From the NCBI RefSeq assembly GCF_947507565.1, contig NC_089178.1:2356001-2420000 (forward strand): a stretch of 64,000 bases of DNA, given 5' to 3'. Below the pieces are notes generated by a model. The model was not told where the DNA came from, did no database searches, and worked only from the letters and a program-made list of their open reading frames with translations. Below, in pieces: positions 1 through 11,000 of this stretch. Numbering within the stretch: the first letter of the stretch is position 1; each line of letters opens with the position of its first letter. Origin of the DNA: Oscarella lobularis. Its lineage: Eukaryota; Porifera; Homoscleromorpha; Homosclerophorida; Oscarellidae. The position numbers and the translations under genes were made by a program.

Positions 1-715
1 CCTTTTCCCCTAAGAAAGCGATTCGAGATGATTTTCTCGTTTAAATCGTGCTTACCGTGTTTGAATCGTCCTTCGAACCGATCGCCGCTTTTCCACGTCA
101 ACGTTCCTCTGCCGTGCGGCTTTTCTGAGCCGTCTACGGATCCTAGAATTAAGTCAGTATATATCTCTGCAAAACAGTTAGAAATGCCTGAATAAATGGC
201 AGTCTCGGAATGATCCAGGGCGGCAGAAAAAGTTAGGTAAAAACAAAATCCGGGAGTTTTAGTAGAGCAAGCGCACACTCTCTGTTCGCGTTGATTTCAT
301 ACTCTGAAAAACGCCTATATCTCCTTACCGGGCCGTCGCACGTATGCGCAATTGGCAGCGTTCGAGAGCTCCTATCGGCCGCTTTCTCTTTTTAGTAAGA
401 AAGAGAGTAAAGCGTGCTGCTGTAATTAGATTTCCAAAGGGACGTACCCACGCCCTTATCTACTTCCGAGTATGCAACGCGAACAGAATACATACAGTAT
501 CATTGAGAGATCCTGTGAGAGATCATTGAGACGAAAAAGTCGCGGATTGTTGTGCAGACCCAGAGAAAAAATTTCAGAATAGGAAATGATTTAAAACGAT
601 TGTGAAAGCCCAAGAACAGCGATTGCATAAGCGTGCCTAAGAAGGATGCGCATGAGAACATTTGTCAAAAAAGAAAGGAGGAACAATGCAACAGTTTAGA
701 GAGACTACATTTCCT
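1..715. other. no gene recognised
   Basis: I see no conserved coding segment here. Short open frames on both strands lack recognisable domains or paired splice sites. The part nearest 715 is probably the 3' untranslated region of the minus-strand CIP4-like gene, whose stop codon is at 718-716. Confidence 0.4.
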
Positions 716-3104
716 TCAACAAAGCATCTCCACGTAGGACAAGGGAACGTAGCCTTCACTGTCGCCACGACGAACGCGTATCCATCCATCTTCATTGTTT
801 ACCAGCAAATCAAGAACTTCAGATGCCTTCATTTCAAGCTCGCCAGGATTGGTTCCTACAGAAGCAATAATTCATGAAAATCAGAGTCCCCCCCCCCCCC
901 CCCCCATTCCCTTCCCTTCCAACCTGGGAAGTCATATAGAGCACGGCAGCGCCCAATAGGGATATTTTCCTCGACCTCGACAAATTCATTGTCATCATCG
1001 TTATCTGATTTGAATTCGTTCTCAGACTCAACTAATTGAAAAACAATTTTAGATAATATATGAAATAGCATTATTTTTTTTCGAGAAGGTACCCGTTTCA
1101 GTTGTGGTTGTGGGCTGAGGCTGAGGCTGAGAATGCTGAGAACTTCGAGCTGGAGCCGGGCTTGCTCCACCGCCCACAGGTGGGTCAGTTGATATTTTCC
1201 TTGGCGGTGGTGGTGCGTCTTTGTTTTCCAAGGCAGCCAGCCACGTCTAACCCAGCAACAAAAAAAGTCCATTTTCCTGCAAGGCACACACATTTTTCGG
1301 ATTTTACCTCAAACTTATATTTTTCCGTGTTTAAATAGTCGAGAATGCGGCTCCTTTCTGCTAGTTCTTGGCTCACAATCGCTGGATCGCCGAGTGCCGG
1401 ATTTTTCTTGTACACCTCCATCATTTTTTCCATAGCATTTCTGACACAAATAAAAGACGGATTGAAGATGGAGCGGATTTATATATGAGCTTACTTTTCC
1501 TGCATCTCTTTCGTCACTCTCTCGTCAAACTCGCGCACCTTTTCCAGCAGTTTCTTCTTTCGCTTGGCAGGAGGAAGATGACTAAAGTCTTCCTTTTCCT
1601 CCTACGAGAAGATGAGCGCGTAAATAAACAGAACAAGACGAATTCCACCTTTTTGGCTTTGGGTGGCGCTTTCTTCATCTTCTTCGCCTTTGCTCCACTC
1701 TTGTACATCTCAAATTGAATGTCTTCTGGCGGCTTGTAGCCAGTCTTTAGCTCGTCAATCACAGCCTTGACATCCTGAAGAGACAAGATGCTCAAACAAA
1801 CTTTTCACGTACGTAACCGTATGTATACAATTTGATAATCAATAGCTCTAGTAGCTGTAGTCATGTTCTCTAAGCAAACAGACACGTTGCCTTGGACTTG
1901 GTGCTCGGCGTCCGAATAGGCGGCAAGATGATCGGCGAGTTTCATTATGCGCTTTTCTTCCGCGTGTTGCAGCATCTAATATAAAGAAAAAAACACATAT
2001 AGTAGAGTGAAAGAGCTCCTCCCTTTCGCACAGTCAAGACAGCGGGCATGTGCTGATGATAATGATCGTTTTGACACTTGTTTGTCTGATGAAGTTGCAC
2101 ACTGTAGTTCCCCTTTGCCTCGTCTTCTGCCGACTTCTTCTGACGAAACACCTGATTCGTCTAGGAAATTCATAAAATAAGAGTACTGTTACTGCTTGAT
2201 GAACAAATTTCACTATGAAACCTTATCTACTTGAGCCCGACTTAGACTCAAATCGGCATCTGCCTTTTCGTATAGCCCTTGAGCGTTCTCGGCGTCCTTG
2301 CAAGCACGTTCATACGATCTCTTTGACTGAAATACTCGCATTAGTCAAAAACAATTATTCCCAATTACATCGCTTCTTTTACTCTCTCCAACGCTTCGAG
2401 CGAATTCGCCAACCCGGTAAGTTGCTTCGATCCTTCATTGGCCGCCTTCTTTCTTTCGATGACGAGTTCTTTTCCGAGCTGCTTTAGCTGGTCTTTCACT
2501 CGCGTCTGCATGTTCTCTGCGACGAGTTCCCTCTGCGCCGCCAAGCTGTCCGTCTCGTCCACGACGACGTTAAAAGCTTTCACGGTCAGAAGTCTAAAAT
2601 CAGAAAAAAAAATTATTCTTATTTTCAATATATTCGATGTTTTGCTCACTTCGAATCGCGGTCTTTCGTCTTAAAATTTCGGCACAATTTTCTAAATTTC
2701 GCATTCGGTACGTTTTGATTTTCGCGACTTTTTTTCGCTCTCTCTCTCACCGAAGCTTTTTCGCGTAATCCGATTCGATTTCAATACGCTCCTTGACGAA
2801 ATTCTCGACGCGCTTCACGAAATCGTGGCCCTGATCGGCGTTATTCAAAAGTTTCTCGTATTGGTCCTTGCGAGAGAAAGAGAATCGAAGAGTGAGCCCA
2901 AAAAAGACGGCGCTTCCGGCGCCTGGGAGAGTCTCGCCGAATAGGTAGGGCAATCGAAAAAAGGGACAAAGTGGTTCGATTGAGAAAAAAGGCGGGGAAA
3001 GGGTTTCGATTGCGAGGACGTTCGGCTGGGGCAAATTCCTATGCGAAAAGGCGATCGCTCGCGGATTCGTTGGGACCTACCCATAGTTCCGTTCCCCAGC
3101 TCAT
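716..3104 (-). CDS. CIP4/TOCA-type F-BAR, HR1 and SH3 protein
   Basis: Homologue of CIP4/FNBP1/FNBP1L, adaptors that bend membranes and link Cdc42 to actin assembly during endocytosis. I read thirteen exons. The first (3104-3081) encodes MSWGTELW, the family's diagnostic N-terminus, and joins at 2866 to DQYEKLL. The F-BAR domain runs through the exons down to about 1510. An HR1-like coiled coil follows (LPPAKRKKKLLEKVREFDER ... ALGDPAIVSQELAER ... YKFETWLAALE), then a Pro-rich and acidic linker. A C-terminal SH3 domain is split over two exons (RCRALYDFPG, then GWIRVRRGDSEGYVPLSYVE) and ends at 716. Estimated length is roughly 560 residues, typical for the family. The intron inside the SH3 domain holds an 18-bp homopolymer tract. 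The WD40 gene starts 147 bp away on the other strand. Confidence 0.92.
888..905. repeat. poly-C tract (C18 on + strand)
   Basis: Eighteen uninterrupted C on the plus strand, so G18 in the transcript of the CIP4-like gene. It lies in the intron that splits the SH3 domain. Confidence 0.97.
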
Positions 3105-3251
3105 ATTGACGACTCCTTGAAACGAGTTCGGTCGCGAAAAGGGCGCACCAAGGCGACGAAACGACGAAAGGAGGAATTAATTTGCCGTGCACGCGTTATA
3201 GCACGCTAACGGTAAAACATTGTTGAACTCCCGGATACCCATCCTACCATT
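3105..3251. promoter_or_regulatory. candidate shared promoter, CIP4-like / WD40 genes
   Basis: Only 147 bp separate the start codons of two divergent genes, so both promoters and 5' leaders must lie here or overlap first exons. I see no TATA box. Assignment rests on position alone. Confidence 0.5.
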
Positions 3252-4562
3252 ATGGCTTTAGCCGGTCTATTATCGGGCCATTCGGCTTGGGTTGAACACT
3301 GCGCATTTAACACTGATCTAAAACTACTTGCGTCGTGTTCCGGTGACGGTTCGGTCGTAATTTGGGACATCGAGGCGATGCAACGCTCGTTCGCACTCGA
3401 AGGCCACCAAGCCCAAGTGTGGTCGTGCCACTGGCATCCCACTCTGGCCGATTTTCTTTGTTCCACGTCATCAGATTGTTCAATTATAATCTGGGACGTC
3501 AAGAAAAAAAAGGGGGCATTTACATTGAGTAGTCACGAGGATACGGTTTGGTGCGCGCGCTTTTCTCCTAATGGAACGTTGCTCGTTTCGACGTCGACTG
3601 ACAAGACGGCTCGACTTTGGGAATGTGGCAGATTGCCAGAGGCACGTCCCGAATTGCTTGGCATAGTCGAACGCAGAGGAGACGTAGTAGAGTTTGCCGA
3701 CTTTTCTCCCGATGGAAAAATGTTGTGCGTTGTCGGAAGAGACAGCGTGATTAGACTGTGGACAGTGAAGCCGGAAGAGGCAGCACCAGTTGACGTCAAT
3801 GCAGTCGAGACGTCGTCATCGTCATCGTTGTCGGACAGAGAGCAGCTTTCTCCAGTGTGCGATTCTTCATTGTCAGACGTCGTGAATCTCGGAGACTATT
3901 CGCTCTTTTCCTATTGTCGATTGAAGAGGCGACGTGCCTGGGTTCGTGCGTGCGCTTTCAGTCCGTCGAAGTTCAAGCTTTTGGCTACGTGCACGAACGA
4001 TGGAAGAATGTGTGTTTGGAACGTCGAGACGAGGACGCTGGTTCACGAATTGAACGGGCATACCAACGTCGTGTGGGGATGCACTTTCTTCGTGACCGAC
4101 GATGACGAATTGCTACTTGCTTCCTGTTCCAGTGATCAAACTCTAAGGTGAACCAAACGCTTAATTATATAATAATCTAGGATTTCAATTTGTTACGCAG
4201 GTTTTGGAATCCCGTGACGGGAAGTTTGGTATCGTTGGTTGACAGTTGGGCTGGGAAGATTCCGTGTCAACTTTTTTCGTGCTGTTTTTCTCCTAACGGG
4301 CTCAAGTGCGCAATAGCTGCTGAAGACAATAACATTTACCTAATAGACACGTTTGGTTGCCTCTAATTTTGTACTTCAATACTGCTCTCTTTTGTACTTT
4401 ATACATTCGACGTATTTTCGGTTTGATTATGACACCCTTTAAAATTACATCATGCTTTGTAAAGTATAATCGAAATTTTCCCTATCTGTTACTACAGGCC
4501 TGACTGTGGGAGCTGCGCTCGAAATTCGCGATCCAATTAGCGGAAATGCTATCAAACCTTAA
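3252..4562 (+). CDS. seven-bladed WD40 repeat protein
   Basis: A scaffold-type beta-propeller; its partners cannot be named from sequence. Exon 1 (3252-4147) carries repeats 1 to 6, recognisable from their ends (VVIWDIE, IIIWDVK, ARLWEC, IRLWTVK, CVWNVE and the start of LRFWNPV). An acidic Ser-rich insert between blades 4 and 5 includes SSSSSLSDREQLSP. Exon 2 begins at 4201 and completes blades 6 and 7 (SCCFSPNGLKCAIAAEDNN). Two 3' ends keep the frame: reading on to a stop at 4364-4366 (353 residues), or splicing 4355 to 4498 and ending at 4560-4562 (371 residues). I prefer the longer one because the spliced frame stays open, but the donor (G|GTTGCC) is weak. Seven repeats make one closed propeller. 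Confidence 0.85.
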
Positions 4563-4694
4563 TTTGCTCTTCTGCAAGCGCCAATGGAACGGCGAGTTTC
4601 CAGACAAAACGCATCCGGCATCCCATAAAAGGCTAGAACAATATGCAGACATTCAGCGCAAAACAGAAATACAAAAAAATTCTTTCCGTGATCA

Positions 4695-5055
4695 TCATAC
4701 GAGAGGTTGGGTGGTATCGCTAGCTCGACGTGGGGTATCGTACGTGAAATCAGCGGCCGTCGCTGCCCCTCTTCTGTATTCTCCGACAGTTGCATAGGGA
4801 TCACTTCCACTGGCGTGCTCCCCGAGAGTTGCATAGGGATTACTTCCACTGGCGTGCTCCCCGAGAGTTGCATAGGGATCGGGATCATTTCCACCGTCAG
4901 CGTTCTCTTCGAGATTTGCATAAAGGTTGCTGTCACTGTTAACATTCTCGTCGATCACATTGTCGTCAGGAGATACGGGTGAAAATTCCGTGAATGGTTT
5001 TAAACCATAGGACGGATTACTAAACTGTTGTTGCCTTACATCTTCTTTTTTGGAT
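4695..5055 (-). other. receptor cytoplasmic tail exon with NPxY and YxxL motifs
   Basis: Last exon, 119 residues. Motifs in order are NPSYGL (an NPxY signal), LYANL, DPYATL, NPYATL, DPYATV and FTYDTP. Gaps between successive YxxL cores are 12, 9 and 9 residues, within the broad ITAM spacing. The motifs lack the hydrophobic residue at -2 that defines an ITIM. Confidence 0.8.
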
Positions 5056-8000
5056 CTAAAGTATAATAGTTACGTAGTAAGCAGTGCACAGCATCGCACT
5101 AGGCAGACTCTCACCGCGACTCCTTGCTTTCAGTTTCGAATCTGCTTAAAATAAGAAGCATTAAATTGATAGAAGCTGCGACAGCGCGTGGCATAAAGCT
5201 TACGTGACGTTCCGGCTCCTGGAGCGGCGGCAGACCAAAACAAGCAGTACAACAGCGACGAAAAAGAGCACGGCGACGCCGATCGAGGCACCAAGAATGA
5301 TGCCAAGACCGACTTTACCGGACTTCGTGTTTGAATTTTCTTCTGCGTCCCTTTTTAAATGGCTAACGGTCGCGAAGAGTTTATCCAAAGCGGCCTCATT
5401 TTCAGGTGACAAGGCAACGAGCTCGTCCTCTGTTAGTTGCACCAGTTTACTCCCTGGGATATCTGACAAAATGACAACGAGATTCGTAAACTCGTCGTTA
5501 CTCTCCAAAAAGGCGACGACATCTTGTGACGACCAATCTGTTGGATCTGAAAAAAATCGTGAGTGCTATTACACTGAATGGTAGTGCAAACCTTTTGGAA
5601 TCCCAACTGGCACGATGACTTGTTCCGTCGCTGTTACTGACGACGACGACGATGACGTTGTCCTGACGGTTGCTTTTCTTGACTGAGGAACCTCAGTTGA
5701 TGGGTAAGGTGCAACTGTTTCTACTCTATTGCTTGTCGCAGCTGAAGGAGACCGTTGGGTCGAGACCGATTTCGTGAGGAATTTTGCAGTCCCAGAGGGA
5801 CTAGTAGATGATTGTCCTGCTTCACTGCTAGGTCCTGCGGTCGTCGTAGGCTTAGCTGAGAAAGATGCCCTAACAGACGAATGCGCTGTTGAAGCCGTCT
5901 GATGAGACGCTGCCGTAGACAGCACCAGTTTCGTATTAGGTTGAATTGAAGAAGTTTCAGGTGGCGACTTCGTAGGATTGAAACTTGACGTCTGTGAAGT
6001 CGCGGTCGGTGCGGACGTCACAACAACAGGCGTCAATGAAGCCCTCGAACTTGTCGGAGAAACAGTCGTCGTTGGAGTCGTCGTCGGGAGTCTCGTCGTG
6101 GTCGGAGGCTCAGTAGTCATGGGAGGTGCCGTCGTAGTTGGAGACGCCGTCGTAGCACACACCAGAGCCATCGGGGTCGGCACTTCAGGCGTTGGAACAG
6201 ATGAAACAGTAGGAGAAGCAACCGTAGGCAAATCTAGATAGAAATGATTCTAACTATTAAGTTTACTTAGTTAGTCTTTACCTCCGGCCACTCCAAAGTC
6301 GATTGATCCAGAATCGGCTCGCGTGCACCCTTGTCGGCTGTCGTAGAGAGTGTTGAGGTCGACAGACCCCGATCCTTGCGACTTGCCCGCCAGTCCTAAT
6401 ATCCTTAAGCGAGTTCTGTTGCCTAGTGCGGAATCTTGCGGCCAACTGACATCGGACTGAACGTCCAAAACTCCAGTCTTTTCAATCGATATCAAAGAGT
6501 TGTTGACAGTTTCAAACAAGCCGCGACTTCGAACGGTGCCGTAACTAACCCCGGCATCGTAATCGCTAAGTTGGCTAAACGATTCCCCGCCGGAGCAAAC
6601 GTCGCCGTCGCCCGACCGAAAGGCCGGAGCCGCATAAACGTCACTACCGTTAATAATTCGCTTATATGTCAAATACTGATTGGTCAGTGGCTGCTTAGGC
6701 AAGCAACGTCCGGATATGGAGACGATCAGCAGGTTGCGTTGAAACGACCAGCCAGACGACGTTTGGATATTGTCGACGCGCAGCCGATGATATCCTTCCG
6801 ATAGATGAATCTTTACCGTCCGCTCATACAAAAACGATGTGTATGCACCTGTCGTCAATCGCTTCACGTCATCAATCCAAAGACGACTCTGTCCGTATCC
6901 TCCGAGAAGGTAAAACGTGTACGTGTCGCTGACGGGAATGAATAGGAAGGCGGAAAATCGAACGGCGTACCTGTACGTGAAAGATGCCGGCGACGAAGAG
7001 TCGACGTCGTATCCGACACCGCTTGAATAGGCCAAAGGAGCGCTGCCGTAATAGATTGGTTCCCTGCTCAAGCTGCGCTCGATTCGAGCCAAGTTTGATT
7101 GCACTGCCACATCGTCAAATTCGATCGGCGCATCGCTGCTGCAACTTGAGCATCCCCGATAGAAATAAACGAGATTACTTCTTTGAGGAGTACGATCGGT
7201 TTTTACTCGATACTGGAAATATTCAGCAATGACGCCGGACGATGAAGACGGCGACGAGGCGCCGAGATAAAACGATGCGCCGTTCAACGTCTTCGAGTAC
7301 TGACTCGAAACGTCTAGGCCACCGCGAGCCCAAATTCGACCGCCGAGAATATTACCGCGCGACCATTGCAACTTCCCTTCGACTATCACTGTTGATTCGT
7401 CGGCGGCTAGTCGGCCTTCGAGAGTGAGCGAGCCGCGGACGACGACGCGACGGCGCGTTGCGTTGAAAGATGCCGATTGACGAACGATCAGTTGTCCGTC
7501 GATCGCAACGTCGTCATCGGAACCGGAACCTCGTGCTAAATCGATACCGCCGCCCGCTTCGACGACGACGTCGCCGACAGTGGCAACTTTCGTCGCTTCT
7601 TCTAATCGAATACTCCAACCCTGACTGATGTAGGTCAGTCGACCAAGCTTCACCTTAGCACCTTTCTCAAAAGTAATGCTGTTATTTCTGTTTGATGATG
7701 ATTGCTGGAGAATGAATAACGTAGAATCTGACAGAATCATTTCCCTCGAGATTGAAAATCGAACATTCTGAATGTTGCTCGGTAAATTGATTCTAATGTA
7801 TCCATACGTTTGTAGCGAGAAGATGTGCTGCGAGACATAGATGTTGCTAAACGAGACGTAGACCGAATTTTCTTGCCACAGAGTCTTTCCGTCGTACACG
7901 TCGCGAGTGCTGTTCTGGTACAAATCGTAAATGTACCGTTTGTAGTCGAAGGTTGCAGCGTACTCGTTTTGCCACGACACGGAAGGAAGATTGCTCTGGC

Positions 8001-11000
8001 GTGCCGGCACGCCGTACACTTTCCACGCGCCAGAAGCGCGGACCAGTGTCGACGATGAGAAGGACGACGAAACGGCGTAGAAACTCACAGTCCCATTGTT
8101 CGAGAAAAAACCTTGAAAACGAACCGACCTCACGCTTGGATAGTTTCCACTCAAGAAAATCATCGATCCTTCATTGCGTACATTCCATCGTAACCGCGGA
8201 TCATTTGAACGAAGCACGTGGACAAACAAGCCGAAGTTAATCAAGCCGAAAGCGAAGCCGTCCTCGTCGGCGACGACGTCGCTAGAACTTCCGTACCAAT
8301 ACAAAGCATCGTAGATACGCATCGTGCCGCCGAGACGATTGATTAGTCGACAGCCGTAGCAATATATAGTTTTTGACGTCATCGTTTCATCTACCGTCAT
8401 ATTTCCAATGTTTTCGATTTCGACTTTAGTGAGCTCCTTCGTCGATTGGGAGCCGCTCGATATGACAATAGATCGTCGCGCCGTGATTAGAGCCTTGGAG
8501 AACGAAGCGGCACTGCCAACTATTCTTCGACCGCTCCACGTAAAATGGTCAGCTGCGATACTACCTTGAAGTTCGAGATCGTCGCTACGCACGTCCAATC
8601 GATGATCGACGGAAATCGACGTCAAATGTTCGACAAAAAGAGTCGGGTTGCTATTCGATCCTCCGACAATGAGCGACTTGACAGTAATAGGAGCGGCACT
8701 TGTAACGAGCACTGTGTAAGAGCCGCGAGCCGTTATAAAAACAATATCGCCAGCCGTCGGCACGCGAGACGGCGTCCAGTTATTGGGATCAAGCCAACTG
8801 CCGCCGTTCGTATTGCTCCACAGAACGATGCCACCGGAAGCGCTCGTCTTCCGAAATTCGACGTCGCCGGCGTGTTTCACCAATCGACCGCCGGCATCGA
8901 CGTAGTCGGCGTAGAACGTCGCAATTCCGTCGTCGTGCGTTTTGTTGATCAGACCGGCGTTGACAATTTTCGGCGGAGTTTGACTGAGCGACGTGTGCGA
9001 ATACCACAGTATATCCGATCGAATAAGAAGAAGGCCGGAGCTCGTTACGTTGATCCCCGCACCGTTTTTCGCCACGATAGGACCCTCTTCTTCCATGACG
9101 CAAACCGAATCGGTTTGTTTGCCGACGAACTGACTAGAGTACGATAGAGACGATCCGTTGACGACAGCGGCGTACGTCAGATTTTGAAGATATTGTTTCG
9201 GAACGCCCGGTCCCTGCACTTTGACCAAGAGCACACTTCCCCACGACCTCCACGAACTCGATACGACGAACAAGTCAATTCGAAGCCGTCGAATTCCCGC
9301 CACGAGATCGTGCGTAAACGTCTGCTCGTACAAGAAGCTCGAGTACGAGTTACCCGTCCGCACCTGCTTGCCGTCAATCCACAATCGATATCGACCGTAG
9401 CCGGTTGAGAAGAAAAACTGGTAGCGTCCCGTGGACGGCACGTCCCAAAAGGCGAGATAGCGGACGCCATAATTGTAAGTAAACGAATATGGCGACGTCG
9501 TGTCGACGTCGACGCTGTTCGATTGGAATCTAAGTGGACCGTTCCCGTTTCGTCGCGGGAAACGATTCAACGTGGAAAGCACTTCCACTGTATTGGGGAT
9601 CGTGGCCAAATCGTCAAATTCCTTCGGAACGTAGCCGTTTGCAGGAGTTTGTCCAGCGCGATAAAAGTCGCTGAAACGATCGAGTCGGGGAGTAGTTGCC
9701 GTAGCAACTCTGTACTGAAAGTACTCTGCCACGACGCCGGTGTAGTTTAAAACTTTTGGCGTCTGTAGCAGGCGAAGTTGAATGCCGTCAATTACTTTGA
9801 GATAGTCGCTCGATATCTTTGACTGTTGCTCGAGAATAATAGTTCCGTCGTGCCCGCTTATAATTCCATCTGTCCATTCCATGCCCGATTGCAGTGTCGC
9901 CGAGCCGTTTCCGATATTGAAATCGCTGCTGATAAACGTTTTTCCTTTGACGACGAGTCGTCCAGAAGCCGAAGAGAACGAGCCCTTTGTCAACAATTGG
10001 CCGTCAATGCGAATCGTGTTTCCGCCTGAGGAGACGAACGTTCCGTTCTCCTGCACGACGAGTCTTCCAGTCGATTTCCACAAGGTCGCTGAACTTTCTA
10101 CTGTCCAGCCGTTTTCGATGATAACGTCGTTGACAGTCGGCAATGAGGACGATCTGACAAGCATTTTCCAGGCTGACGAGGAGCTGATTGCGTTTAGCCG
10201 CAGACTACCGTAACTATCAAATACAACGTCACCAAGAACTTCCAAAACGTTTGAGCCACTTGAATAGCCGAAGAGGCTTACAGCAGTATAACCACGAGTT
10301 TTGAGCGAATTAATGGAGTTTCCTTGACTGCTATACAAGGAAATGCTGACGCTCAGTACGTTCGAGTTGACGTCCCAGAGAATAGGAGCCGCGTAGATGT
10401 CTCGAACGTAGGCACTCCAGTTTCCAAAGTTCGCCGACAGAAAACCGTTTCTCCGATTTGGTCGTCCCCACAGCTGAATATTTCCGCCACTGAAACCGCG
10501 TCTCGAGTTGTCCGTAAATGAAAGTGACGTCATATAGCTGATCAAATTTCCTTGATTTTTAAATGATCCGTAAAAGCGCAGCGTGCGACTACCTCCATTG
10601 GCGCAGGTACTGCAGAAGAGAACCAATACGCCCGTGTTCGTCACGTTACAACGCCAATTGCGATCACTTGACTTCAAATCGACGACGAAGGTGCCGTCGT
10701 TGATTATCTCTCCTGGTCTCACGTTTACATTCATGTCGACGAGACTCATCAACACGGAACCGAGATTGTGCAGCGTGCTCGACGAGAAGTAGAACTGCCC
10801 GCCAATCATCGTTTCGTCAACCGTGAGATTTCCCCGATTCGTTAGGTAGACATTCGTCAGATATTTCTGCTGCGAAGATCCCTTCAGAATCACCATCGAT
10901 TGATTAACGACGAGCTTTCCCTGTTGAACGGACGACGAACTGTCTAAAAGACGACCGCTCCACGTCATGCGTCCTGCGCTTAGATGCCCGTCGATCGTCA

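Noticed and set aside
344-529. Small plus-strand frame near the window start
   Set aside because: Basic, no conserved motif, no splice or promoter context.
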